DNA from: Phaeoceros laevis
Lineage: Eukaryota; Anthocerotophyta; Anthocerotopsida; Notothyladales
Direction: 5' to 3'
Assembly (NCBI GenBank): GCA_049999765.1
Contig: JBNGIQ010009458.1
Span: 83,258-147,257 of the forward strand
Length of the DNA stretch: 64,000 nt
In this document: one piece after another, positions 34,742 through 47,029 of the stretch
How the letters are laid out: each line of letters begins with the position of its first letter
How positions within the stretch are numbered: position 1 is the first letter of the stretch
Program-made: the position numbers and the translations under genes
Notes under the pieces: model-generated
The model's database searches: none
What the model was told of the DNA's origin: nothing
Seen by the model: the letters and a program-made list of their open reading frames with translations, nothing else

Positions 34742-36675
34742 ATGGGCATTTTCAAGTTCCTCCTCACGGGCTTATTGGCCTCCAATTCCAGATCGGCCAG
34801 CACCTGCAGCAGCCGCGGCGGTGGCAGCGGCCTGGAGGAGGAGAGCTCGAGCAATTCCCCCGCAACAGAACGCGGGGACCCGGAGCCCACGACGCCGTCG
34901 CCAGCGCTGCCGCCTCCTGTGGAAGAATGCGACCCTTCAGGGCGGGAGAAGCAGACGGTGGTGTCGGATCTGGACGGCACCCTGCTCCGCTCCGACAGCA
35001 GCTTCCCCTACTTCATGCTGGTGGCGTTCGAGGCCGGCAGCCCCCTGCGCGCCCTCCTCCTGCTGCTGCTCTCGCCGCTGGCATGGCTGCTCTACCGCTT
35101 CGTGTCGGAGGCGGCGGGCATCAAGCTCCTCATCTTCGTCAGCTACGCGGGCCTCAAGGCGTCGCAGATCGAGTGCGTCTCGCGGGCGGTGCTCACCAAG
35201 TTCTACCTGGAGGACATGCACAGCAGGGCGTACCGCGTCTTCATCGCCTGCGGAAAGAGGCATCCACGCACGCACGCACCACTCATTGTTAGGAGATTGA
35301 TGCCAGGAGAGACCTGTCTGTTGTGATGATGGCTGCTGCTGTGCCTGCTGCAGGTACGTGGTGACAGCCAACCCGCGCATCATGGTGGAACCGTTCCTCA
35401 GGGAGTACCTCCAAGTGGACGGCGTGATGGGGACAGAGATCGAGGTCACCGCCGGAGGCTACGCCACGGGACTTGTGTGCAGCTCGGGGGTCCTGGTGGG
35501 AAGCAGGAAGCGCAGAGCAGTGGAGTTGAGGTTTAGTGCCCCTCCCGACATCGGGCTCGGGGATCGGCAGAGCGACCTCGCATTTCTCTCCCTCTGCAAG
35601 GTATGTACACCAGATTGAGCGTTCTTTCGTGGATGAATGAAGGAATGGCATCCATGGCGGCTCTAGAATGGACAATGTGGTGCTCTGCAGGAGGCGTACC
35701 TGGTGCAGCGGAGCGTCAAGGTGGAGGCGGTGCCGCGGCACGAGTACCTGAAGCCGCTGGTGTTCCACGACGGGAGGCTGGTGCAGAGGCCCACTCCGGC
35801 CATGTCGCTGCTCGTCTTCCTGTGGGCGCCGGTGGGCCTCGTCCTGGCGCTGCTCCGCATGAGCATCGGCATCAGCATACCCATGTGGTGGGCGCTGCCG
35901 GTGGAGACAATGCTGGGAGTGAGGGTTCGGATCCGGGGGAAGCCCCCGGCGTCGGGCGTGGCGGAGGGCAGGAGCGGCGTGCTGTTTGTGTGCAGCCATC
36001 GCACGCTGCTGGACCCCATCTTCCTGTCCATAGCTCTCAGGAGGAACGTCACCGCCGTCACCTACTCCATCAGTCGGGTTTCAGAGGTAATTCCTTCCAC
36101 ATTCGATATTCATCGCGGAGACCATGCTCGTCATTCCGTTGATGATTCTTGGAGGAGGATTCCATCTGTGGCTGCAGGTTCTGTCTCCCATCAAGACTGT
36201 TCGGCTCACTCGCTCCAGGGACAAGGACGCCAAGATGATGGCCACGCTGCTGGGGGAAGGCGACCTGGTGGTGTGCCCCGAGGGGACGACCTGCAGGGAG
36301 CCCTTCCTGCTGCGATTCTCTTCCCTGTTTGCGGAGCTGGCAGACAGCATCGTGCCCGTCACCATGAGCTGCCAGTTCTCCCTGTTCCACGGCACATCGG
36401 CCAGGGGGATGAAGGGCATGGACCCCTTCTTCTTCTTCATGAACCCGTCTCCCCTCTACGAGGTCACATTCTTGGAGCAGCTGCCCATGGAGATGACCTG
36501 CGCCGGGGGCAAGTCCAGCCACGAAGTGGCCAACTACATCCAGCGCTCCTTGGGCGCCTCCCTGGGCTTCCAGTGCACCAACCTCACCCGCAGGGACAAG
36601 TACCGAATTCTGGTGGGGAACGATGGGCGTGTGCCGGAGAATTCCAAGCAGGCCAAGAAGATCGCTGGTTGCTGA
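34742..36675 (+). CDS. GPAT: Glycerol-3-phosphate acyltransferase/phosphatase, cutin type (copy 2)
   Basis: Exons 34742-35259, 35354-35600, 35691-36086 and 36178-36675 close in phase, giving 552 residues. The HAD-like half keeps [16 protein letters not shown] and [11 protein letters not shown]; the PlsC half keeps [28 protein letters not shown] and IVPVTM. Catalytic motifs are complete, so a bifunctional acyltransferase/phosphatase is expected. Intron 1 has a GC donor (GAG|gcatcc) with a normal AG acceptor, fixed by the homologous GT-AG intron of copy 3. Intron 3, within [14 protein letters not shown], is absent from copies 1 and 3. The start at 34742 is chosen because [10 protein letters not shown] begins closest to the family N-terminus; an earlier in-frame ATG (34523) would add 73 residues, some next to the tRNA. 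The N-terminal linker is longer than in copies 1 and 3 and Ser/Glu/Pro-rich. Confidence 0.93.
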
Positions 36676-37926
36676 GGACGGCTCCTCGTTCCTGATGAAT
36701 TGTCCACAAGTTTGTTTGTTCCAATTAGCTATTGATGTCATTCAGGCTTGCTGCTTGCACAAATTTATACACCAGCCAGCTGGTTGATTAGCCAACACGT
36801 ATGATATGCACATTCATAAAGCGCACAAGCACGGGGAACGGTTGCATCGTTGCAAGGCAGGAAGCACACAAATTTATGATTCTTGTGATTGAAAACAAGT
36901 GCTGGCACAGAGTGAAGTACCAACAAGCAGGCAGGCCGGCAGGCGGATGAGATGTCCCTGGAGTACCTGTTGGCCAGCCCACAACCACCACATGCCAGTA
37001 GCATTCCTCTTCATTCATTTCTACACGTTATAGTGATCAATGTCAAACCGACCCCACAACACGGATACGTTGATTAGGACAAGGACCTCCTTGCACTGCA
37101 GAATCAGCTACTAGCGTACATGTTATCTCACTCGAATTAATCTATCTATCTAGCTCGCTGTTCTTTTTAACTGGGCACAAAGTCACGACTCACGACAGCA
37201 AGCAAGACCACAACGCATCCCATCATTAAATGCACTGCACCAGCAGTACACATCTACCACCAACTCCACAGTGTAAGCTCTCACCTCTTCACAGCCGAAG
37301 CTGGCGTACTCTGCGCGCCGCGGGTGGTTATGTCAACCGTGCCTGTTGACTCAGTCCACCAACTGCCCTGGCCCTAGGACAGCATTTGGAACCGCAGGGC
37401 ACAGTATACCTCACTTAAGCATATGAACAGACTGAGGCATGTACTGCTTCAAATATTTTCTTTGGCTGAAACATTGCAAAATCTTCGTTTACTGCTCTGC
37501 TGCTGATGCATAGCTAGACTGCTATGCAGCGAAATCTGCTACAATGGGCAAGTGCCAATGGGCAGCTGCCTGGTATTCCTAAGGACCACCACCTGTGATC
37601 ACCCGGGTGGTCCAGCCACACAACCGAAATGAGTTGCCGGATCTCAAACCTAATCCAGAAGATGCCATAGGTTCTAAAGCAGGGGCATCGGGGCCTTTGT
37701 CAACTTACAACATTCTGACCCCATCAAAACACAGTGCTACATTAGAACCTTGAGACAATTGCAACCAATGAGCTTACAGTCGCTTGCGAGGACATGGTTC
37801 GCAACCTTCTTCTCTGCGATAATAAGCCAATTCACCATTCCTCCATACAGAGTAAGCTTCCAAGAAGAAAACCCGACAAACTTCTGAAGACCAAGACTTC
37901 GTCTTTGCCCCTCGACGCACATTCTC
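36676..37926. other. Intergenic, nothing recognised
   Basis: The GPAT copy 2 and PP2A 3' regions face each other here. Simple motifs such as atctatctatct (37140) occur, but no gene. Confidence 0.45.
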
Positions 37927-40900
37927 TTATGCACACATGACTTGCTCGCACGCTTGAAGGGCCTGGTTGGCAAAGAACCTTACATCCACATCCGGGTCGT
38001 CATTGAGTTCCAGCAGACATGGTTTGATTGTTTGCTCTACAACCTATAAGACAAGGCCCACATGCCAGTCCAATATATGAGGATTTCACCAGGTTTCCTG
38101 TTTTACAGCACATATACAACCATACAACAAACAACCACGCAACCATATAATACACCACACAACAACAATAGCGATTTCAATGTCGAGAAGAGCAACTCAC
38201 TGCAGAGTCGACTACAGGGATCATCGACTGCAGCATTTTGGCAACATTGAATTTAATGTTGGGGACCCTGCAGCGAGAAATATGTTCTTTTCAGAGTTTG
38301 AACTTTCAAAAGCCTCAAACATGAAACTCGACCAACTAAAGAACCTATTACACTTCAAAGTAGGGCAATTTCAGTAGTCCCCAGCCAAGACTGAACACTT
38401 CTATAAGAGAAAGCCACTATGCCAATTTCTACGAGCAACGCACATGAGCCATGACATACCTGTCTTTGGCGGCGTTGATGACAACAGGAAGCATGGTTTG
38501 ACATGTAACCTCTGACCCAACCACTGGAGCCAGCATGGAGATAGCAAAGAGCACAGTCATTCTGTATAGATAGTGTGGATTGTTTATCATCTCCAGGACC
38601 TAAAATCAAAGTCACCAATCAGTTTGAACAAACGCACCATATTACATGGAGTACTAGCAGCCCAATGAACAAACCCAACATAATGCATACCTGCGGTATG
38701 ATGTGTTGCAATGCCCACTCTGAGCCAAATTCTTCAGCAAGACGTTTCAAGTTGGTGGCCGCAGCCTCTCTGATTGAGTAGACCTGAGTAAAGTCAACAG
38801 AACTCAATACTACAGCCAATCAAACTAACCACTGTACCATAATAGTAGGTCACAAAAAATTCCCTATTCAAAGGGCAGAACAGACCTGGTCACCAAGCCA
38901 GTTCATACACAGGTTGCCAAGCTTGTCATCAAAGAACTCCACTCCCAACTGACTGGCCAGCAAAGGAATGTATTCAATGATCGCGAGCCTCACACGCCAG
39001 TGCCTGTCCTCAGCTAATTCCACAATTGCTGGCAGGAGTGACTGAGAAAGCAGATCTATTCCTATAACCTAACGAACCACCAAGGGAATGTCAGCAGTAC
39101 AAAAGACATACGATCTCATTACTGATCATGTGCAAGGTAGCCACACAAAACTTTATTTGATCAAGAAAGGCTAATGACTCTGCCGTCTCCACTTGACTAA
39201 ACCTGGTTGACTTGGTCAAGTTTGCTGATGATGTTTAACCTTACTTCAGGGAACTCGTCTTTCAAAAGCGAGAGGAATATGGGAAGAAGCTGATCAATGG
39301 TGGCATCCTACATATTCAAAAAGCATAGACGGCAAAGGAATGAGAAGAATCCTGGAGATAAAAAAATTATGCAGTATAAAAAACTCGCAAAATTCCTTGC
39401 ACAAATTATTTATGGAATAACGTGCAAATGCCTTCTCAATACCTTTCCCAACAAAGGAGCCATTCCCATAATAACAGATGCCAGGGCTGCACGAACATGT
39501 TGGGATGAATCTGAAGAGAGCTCCTGTGCAAACATTTGAACTTCAGGGGGAGAAGCACTTTCATACATAGTAAAAAACAGAACACTTGTGTGTGGATGTC
39601 TGGATGAGATATGACCTTAATGCACGGAAGTATATGTTGTATCGCATTTTGAGGGCTTATGATAGCACAAAATTTTGCGACTTTCCCTGCAGCTGCAATC
39701 CGAACCTCTGCTTCGTTATCCCGTAAAAGTCGCACATACGCTGGAATAAGCTCTGTTCTGCAGAGGAAGAAGTTTCAAAACCAGCATATCATTCAGCTGT
39801 TACAGCTTCACACTATGGCACCACTCTCAACTGCAATGCATGACTGCGGTCAGCATGAACTACCTTGTGGGCTCCTGACCAACTGCTTCACAGAGCTCAT
39901 ACAGCTGGTTGGCTACCATGTAGCGTACACGCCAAGACTTGTCCTGGATCATGTTCAAAGAGCAAAGATGTTACGTCACACCAGAAAATGCTGGTCAAAG
40001 TTCTTCGAGATGATTCTTACAACATGCAATGAGTCCCGTGTCTGCCCTCGATACCTGTGAAAAACTGACAATAACAGGCAGTACATTTGCAACACAATCC
40101 GCTTGCTCCAGCAATTTTCCCAGAGCTGCACATCCTTCCACTGCCAGGAGCCTCACCGAGTCTTGGTCTGTGGAACCACATTGCAAACCAGGATCAATGC
40201 AGACAAGAGTGATGCAACACCAGAGCAGTCGTCTCTGAAAACCAGAATATTCCAGTTGGTCATTGCGAGTGAGGTGCACCCGTACCATCCATGGTCAAAT
40301 CTTTGAAGAAGCTCATGATATCAGTCTTCAAGTAGGCAGCCTCTACTGTTCCCGCAAATTTTCCAAGATTCAATGCTGCAGATCTTCTAACCATAGGCAT
40401 ATCATCGTGACATAGCTGATTGTACACTGATCTTAATTCAGCTCGTAGCAGATCCGGGGCACTAGGGTACGCAATGTGGAAAAGACCACAAGCAGATACT
40501 CGTGCTGTAAACCACTCCCCTGCACCGAGCCTCTAGAAGCAGTAAAACAAAAATCAGTGTGTGCATTCCAGTCTGTAACGCGAGTCACAGTGACCTAGAA
40601 CTGCATCTTGGCCAGCAGGCTAGTCTGAATCCTTTTACCTTGACAAGGGGAACAAACCAATCCACGATATCCCTCTCCTTCATCTGGGTTCCAATCTTGC
40701 ACAAGGACTCAACGGCCTTGTCCCTGACAACAGTCTCCTCGACAGTACAAAGAGTTTCCAAAGGAGGCAAGAGCACATGCGCATAATCTACACCTCCTAC
40801 ATAGGGCACTAGTAAGCCCAACTCATCGGCCATAGCCAGCAAAACCTCGTCGTCGTCATCGTTATTCTCGCTCAGAAACGGAATGAGCTCTTTCCTGGTT

Positions 40901-41043
40901 CTATCTTCCCCGAGCGCCCTTGCTATGGTGGATAACCTTCGAATGGAGTTCAGCCTCAGCTGGATGTCGTCGTTTTTTAGCTCGTCGATGAGAATGGCAA
41001 TGGGATACAGCGGCTCGTCCACCAGCGACATATTAACGGCCAT
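37927..41043 (-). CDS. PP2AA: PP2A 65-kDa regulatory (scaffold) subunit A
   Basis: The HEAT-repeat scaffold that joins the PP2A catalytic and B subunits in cytosol and nucleus. Twelve exons: 40639-41043, 40286-40532, 40055-40167, 39864-39943, 39616-39757, 39443-39523, 39203-39307, 38886-39068, 38691-38783, 38460-38599, 38201-38267 and 37927-38043. Every phase closes, giving 590 residues, the usual length. HEAT units appear as [68 protein letters not shown] and [19 protein letters not shown]; the protein ends [14 protein letters not shown]. The ATG at 41043 gives an N-terminus that fits the family. It is divergent from the NFU gene. No damage is visible. Confidence 0.98.
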
Positions 41044-41660
41044 CTCAAGAGAGCTGGAATTGAAACAGGCCAGGTACCCTGACCCCTACATCCAGATTGC
41101 AAACCGCTTCTGTGACACACGTTCTCCGGCGCCCTCTACGCCTTCCACCGCTGTCTTACTCAACCAGCTTAAAAGAAAATGCTCGTACAACAGCTGATTC
41201 CTCCTCGTGACCGCGGTGCCAAGGATCGGACAAGCATAAGGACGCCAATGCAAGGCTTTGGTGTGAGATAATCTGGCAAATAGTCAGTGGCTTGCCAGGG
41301 AAATGTCGTCCAGAGCGGGCGCCAGCTCGCTTCTGCGACGAGTGGTGTCTGTCGGAAAACCCTATACGGGTATAGGGGCCTGGTTTCACTCGGACTGGAA
41401 TCTGGATCTCTTTGTCGGTTGGTCAACCTTTGCGTTTTCATCGGTAGAAATTACCCACTCCTGAATGTGGTTGGTGGACGGAGACTCCACGCTTGCCGCA
41501 GGTGCTCCTTCCTACGTGCTGCAACAACGATGAGACCTATTGCATCTCCACTTCCATCCATCAATCGCAGTTCCGGAGTTCACGACACAATTTGCAGGCT
41601 GAACTCTTTGTTGGGACAAGACGTTGTGAGTTGTGGGAAGGTGGATCTCGCGGAGTGGCC
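41044..41660. promoter_or_regulatory. Divergent intergenic region between PP2AA and NFU
   Basis: 617 bp separate the two start codons and must hold both promoters and 5' UTRs. No clear TATA box was found, as is common for housekeeping genes. Confidence 0.4.
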
Positions 41661-42673
41661 ATGGCAGCCTCGTTGCAGAGGTTCTCCTCTTCACGTCTAA
41701 CACGCCTCCCCTGCAAGTCGTCTGCACTTGCCTCATCTTGCTCCTCCACCTCGTCTTGCTCGACTTTCTGCCCTTCGAAGGTGCCGACCTTGGACTCTTG
41801 TAGGTTGAAAGCCTCGTCGTTAAGGAATGGCAGGCCAGAGTTGCGCCACTGGGGAGGCTTTGCACGAACGCGGCAGCTGTGTCCATCTGCTGGGAGGAGC
41901 AATCTAGTGCATTTGTCGACTGGTGGATCTGTAAAACGATCTTTAGGTTGGTCGAATCTGTTCTGTGTACGTGACCTAGTGCCATGGATGACAAATCCTG
42001 CCTACCTCTCCTGCCTGACTTCATTTGCAGTTCTCCAGGCGGTGGCCACTTCAGAGACTCCGGTGACTGGGTTGGAGCTGACCAAGGAGAATGTGGAGAA
42101 AGTGCTGGATGAAGTGCGCCCTTATCTCATGTCAGATGGAGGCAATGTTGCTTTGCACGATATAGATGGATTCGTAGTGAAGCTGAAGCTGCAAGGGGCA
42201 TGTGGATCCTGTCCAAGCTCCGTTACGACCATGAAGATGGGCATTGAAAGGCGGCTCATTGAGTCCATCCCACAAATTGTAGGAGTTGAGCAGGTGATTG
42301 ATGAGGAGACAGGGCTTGCCCTGATTGACGAAAACGTAGAGAAGGTTCGTGTTCTCTTCGTCAGCTCTCCATGCCCTTGTCTAATTACGCAGAGGTTGCA
42401 TTAGTTAGGTGAGCTTGCCCAACCAAACACCAGAAATAAACTTCTTCCTTATGCTGTACTAACAGGATTTTCTCTTCTCGGCAGGTCCTTTCGGAAATAA
42501 GGCCTTTCTTATCCGGAACTGGTGGTGGAACACTGAGCTTAGTGGAAATCGACGGGCCTGTTGTAAAAATTAAGATTGAAGGTCCTGCATCCAATGTTCA
42601 GACTGTGCGGGTTTCTCTCATTCAAAAGCTTCGGGAGAAGATCCCTATGATTGCTGCTGTGCAGCTTCTGTAG
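41661..42673 (+). CDS. NFU: NifU-like iron-sulfur scaffold, plastid type
   Basis: Exons 41661-41930, 42039-42344 and 42485-42673 close in phase (phase 0), giving 254 residues. The first about 90 residues are rich in Ser, Arg and Leu with few acidic residues, which fits a plastid transit peptide. The NFU domain ([19 protein letters not shown]) carries the 4Fe-4S ligand motif CGSCPSS. A second, degenerate NFU-like domain without cysteines follows ([15 protein letters not shown]), the layout of chloroplast NFU1-3. It would pass Fe-S clusters to photosystem I and other plastid proteins. An alternative junction for intron 1 (donor gtggat, acceptor tttgcag) would change two or three residues. Confidence 0.93.
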
Positions 42674-43359
42674 ATTTACCCATTCAATTGAACTCTGTAC
42701 AGGAAAGGTAAAATAGTGTAAAACAGGTGAAATTGTTCGGTATAAGGGGCCTCATTTTGTTTCAACGGAGTAAATCGTGTCCACAATGCCTGTCACAGCG
42801 TAATTTCGAGCATCTTATCACAGCACTATCACAGCATTATGTTATTACAGCGTCTTTCCAGGCACTGCATCGGCTAGCTGGCACCACTCTTGATCAGTAG
42901 TCTACGACTCTACATGTGATTCTCATGAGACTACATGTGATTCTCATGAGACTGCTGTAAGGAGCTACCTTGTTCAGGAGTCGTTTCAGACCACGGTCAA
43001 ACTGAATTGAGATTGCACCACTCTTATATATTGTATAGTAGTCAGTAGCAGCCGATTCCACCACTTGAGGTGCCAGTCCTGTGGTATCTTCTTGTTCCGC
43101 TTTCAACGTGCGCAGGTAGAACATCCATTTCGGCACCGTAATCTCCAGAGTTAATGAGTGCTTTAATTATTACAGAGTGGTCGGGGCCCAAGGCACGCCA
43201 GTCAAACACGTTCACTCGCATTCGTGGCAGGCGAGGCCAAACAGAGTCGCATTGAGGACCGGGCAGGACGAAGGCAAGACCTTGGGATGTGCAATTTTGT
43301 TCAGAGAATTTGGTTGTGCCTTAGCCCATCGGGTATGTGACAGGAAGTGTTGCGACGAA
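42674..43359. other. Intergenic between NFU and NHX
   Basis: It contains the NFU 3' UTR, repeated atcacagca motifs (42810-42850) and a 21-bp tandem duplication. No gene is seen. Confidence 0.45.
42910..42951. repeat. 21-bp tandem duplication
   Basis: ctacatgtgattctcatgag occurs twice, 21 bp apart, without differences. Confidence 0.9.
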
Positions 43360-46300
43360 ATGTTCGACAAGATGTTGGAGGGGCACCAGATGGGTTTTCT
43401 GCACGCCTTGATGGTCAAGGCGGGCCTCGCGGAGGACGCGGATCACATGCATGTGGTGGCTATATCGCTGTTTGTTACACTTCTATGCGCGTGTATTGTT
43501 TTGGGTCATCTGCTGGAGGAGGCTCGATGGATCAACGAATCGATCACTGCACTCATACTGGTGCGTGTGGTTTGTCCCCTCTGGTTTGGTTGGTGTAAGT
43601 CCCAAGGATTCGAAGGCACTGTACTCAAACCCCCGCGAATACAGGATGCCCCGAAGTATGCGGAAGTTTCTACATAGGATCTGAAATCTGTGGGGAGTAG
43701 CTGTTATGAGCAATTTGGGTTTGCAGCTGCTGTTGCCGTCAGCCTCACCTTTTGATGTGTTCATTGAACAGGGTTTATGCACAGGTGTCATTGTGCTTGT
43801 GACAAGCAGGGGTGCCAGTTCCCACATCTTGACTTTCAACGAAGAGATATTTTTTATATACCTACTTCCACCTATCATATTCAATGCAGGGTTGGTATCT
43901 TAGCCACCAGATTCCACGTCTCGTGCAGTTGCAGATCGCTGAGGCACCTCGAGAGATTGTGCTGCTATGCAATCACTCCTCAGCTATGGCTAACTGCTCA
44001 TAAATAGCATTGCTGGTTGACTGTGGTTGCTGTTGAAGTTGGGGCTGTTTGATAATGCACTCCATCGAGTTCATGTAGCCTGCTTTTATTGTGACCATCA
44101 TCTTGCCTAAGCACTGGAACCCTGTCAGTTCTGATGGGAAACAATACTTAACCAGGTTGACCACAGTCTAACGAAATCGTATGGCTCCGCAGCTTTCAAG
44201 TAAAAAAAAAACAATTCTTTGCAAACTTTGTGCCTATTATTCTGTACGGGATCATCGGAGTTTTTATCTCCTTCACAATCATAAGTACAGGTGCGACTAC
44301 GTTTCCCAGTGTTCACTAGCATGCAATTTCCTTACCCATTGAGTGATTCAGGTACCTGTGTCGGAAAGCGTTTTTGACTGACGCAGAGGTGTCTGTGCAG
44401 CTTGTAATTACATATTCCCAAAACTTGGCCTCCATAATCTCCTGATAACCGACTATTTGGGTGAGTATTGACGACTGCTTTCTGATGTGGAATATCTGCA
44501 TACAGGGGTGTGATGACAGAAGCTCTTAGATAATGTCTGACCAGATGCTGTCATGTTGTTCATCCAGCACTTGGTACAATCTTCTCAGCTACAGATTCGG
44601 TGTGCACCTTACAGGTAAGGCGGCAGCCATGTGAGTATTAAGTCTTGTGCTTTTGAGTGGGTGCAGAATGAAAGTTTTGCCCGGCTTAGGACAGCATTCT
44701 CTGACAATACTGGTTTGCACTTCAGGTGCTGAGTCAGGACGAAACTCCTCTGCTATACAGTCTGGTTTTTGGAGAGGGTGTTGTAAATGATGCCACGTCT
44801 GTGGTACTTTTCCGTGCTATTGAGAAATTCGACTTCGATGACTTCAATACGTTCACAGCTCTGAGCATTATTGTTAACTTTGTGTACCTCTTCATCACAA
44901 GCACTGCCCTGGGAGTAGCTGTGAGTTACTCATCAGAATCTATCTGTCTTTAAGTTTGTTTTGAGGTAAAATGGTAGCTGCTCTGCCGTTGAACTTTCAG
45001 TTGCGAGCAGCTTCTCAGAACGTCTTGACCTTTTGCAGATGGGACTGCTGAGTGCTTACATCATAAAGACTCTGTACTTTGGCAGGTACAAACAGATCTT
45101 CTTGCAAGCTGCAGGAATGTTTTGGATGGCTGTTGTCAGTTACTATGTAATACCTCATTAGATAAGGGAAAGCGCACAGAACTCCTCCCGATCTGGTTTG
45201 AACTAACGTAATGATTTGAATGGTTCTCCTCTTAGGCATTCCACGGATCGGGAAATTGCCCTTATGACTTTGATGGCTTACCTATCCTACATATTGGCTG
45301 AGGTAAGACTGTTTGAACCTGTTGTGTCTCGGTTCTCTATCGCTAGTTCTTCCAGCTGCAATATGTTGGTTTCAAACTAAGGATGTCATCTATGAATTGG
45401 ACTTTGAACTTGTTGACCGTGGAGCTCCAACCAAGTCCTCCCTCTGTTTGACAGCTGTTCTGGCTTAGTGGGATCTTAACCGTTTTCTTTTGCGGCATCG
45501 TAATGTCACACTATACCTGGCACAATGTAACAGAAAGCTCCCGAATCACCACAAAGTATGCTTGCCTAAGCTTTCTAGGCCCTCAACGTTATGGTGCTCT
45601 TCTGTCCGTGCAGTCATGTTTGGTATCCATTTGCTACTCCTTGACCTTCCTTACTGTGATTGATTCGCTAAAGCATTGTTCTTGCTTGGTTTTGCAGACA
45701 CACCTTTGCTACGTTCTCCTTCATAGCTGAAACCTTCATCTTCCTGTATGTCGGTATGGATGCGCTAGATCTGAATGTATGGAAAACCAGTGCCACAAGG
45801 TAACCCTGCAACTGAATTTTCTGTTTGATTTGTGGTTTTGTTTTCGGAAGTGAGGAGCAGAAGCATTTCTGGGCCGTGGTGACAAAATATCAGCTTGTAA
45901 TATAGTATTCAGCCAGATAGTTCGGAAACTGAGCATGCCGGTGGGCGTTGTGAAGTTCAGAGTCAAATGCCAGCCACGCTTTCTGCTAGTCTATAAGTGT
46001 GCACTTCTGAGTTTTTCGAAAACCAGCTCCCACGGGCTGATTTGGTGAAGGATACTTATTCAACGTGTGTTGCTGTAGTCTAGACAACTGACCAGACCTA
46101 TGTTTGCTCCCAGTTTGAGAGAATCAGCTGGCATATTTGGTACTCTCCTTGGGGGAGTTCTGGTCGGACGAGCAGCTTTCGTTTTCCCACTGTCTGCCCT
46201 TGCAAACTATCTCCGCAAACCATCAACAGCAAAGATTACTTGGCGTGAGCAGGTGAGAAATTGGGTTACCAACTGAAATGCTTGTGTGTTGATTTTGTAA

Positions 46301-47029
46301 GTCTGCTTCTGGAAAAATCAACTGTAGCAGGGTAGAGAGAAAACCTTGGAGTAGCTCACTCATCTCTGCGAGATTTTGTGCAGGTCATCATCTGGTGGGC
46401 TGGTCTGATGAGAGGAGCTGTATCGATAGCTCTGGCATTCCAACAGGTACGTCCTATGTCTAAGCAATAGGTAGGTGAACTTGATTGTTTCAGCCTGGTG
46501 CTGGTGAGACAGAGTGCGTTATGATGCTGTGTGCAGTTCACTGTATCCGGTGATACGACGAACCCAGAGCATGCAACCAGTATTACAAGCACCATCTCTG
46601 TGGTGCTTTTCAGCACAATTGTACGTTGAACGTCCTGCTCCAATTTGTGGTTGTGCTCTTCATCCCTCTCTATGTATTTTTCGCTTGACATTGTGCACAC
46701 ACTTACAGGTGTTCGGTATTCTCACCAAGCCAATTATCAATTGGCTGGTGCCCCCTCATATGAGAAATGTCAGCAGTGATTCTGAGCCACCCACTCCAAA
46801 ACACAGTGGGGACTTGAATGTTCCCTTGCTTCAAGACAGATTTGGAAATGGTGTTCCGAGAAGAAGTAGCCTAAGGATGTTACTGTCAGCACCAACATCC
46901 ACTATTCATTCATTATGGCGGAGGTTCGACAATGGTTACATGAGGCCTGTCTTTGGGGGACGTGGGTTTGTTCAGTATATCCCGGGATCTCCAAGACTCC
47001 AAGAAGAACAAGGCAACCTTCCCGAGTAG
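43360..47029 (+). CDS. NHX: Vacuolar Na+(K+)/H+ antiporter, NHX class I
   Basis: Moves Na+ or K+ into the vacuole in exchange for protons. Fourteen exons: 43360-43560, 43772-43890, 44193-44290, 44401-44460, 44568-44614, 44726-44920, 45039-45085, 45236-45302, 45455-45555, 45698-45799, 46114-46252, 46384-46446, 46537-46620 and 46709-47029. All phases close, giving 547 residues. Visible family blocks are LLCACIVLGHLLEE, the amiloride-site stretch FFIYLLPPIIFNAGF, ATDSVCTLQVLSQDETPLLY, FGEGVVNDATSVVLF, SHYTWHNVTESSR, AETFIFLYVGMDALD and WWAGLMRGAVSIAL. The C-terminal tail carries the MRPVFGGRGF block of vacuolar NHX1-4 types. Ten to twelve membrane segments are expected. The start could also be Met-5 or Met-11. 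No key residue is missing. Confidence 0.97.

Noticed and set aside
34584-36695. Several long alternative plus-strand frames across GPAT copy 2
   Set aside because: Arg/Ser/Ala-rich out-of-frame readings of GC-rich exons that cross true splice sites.
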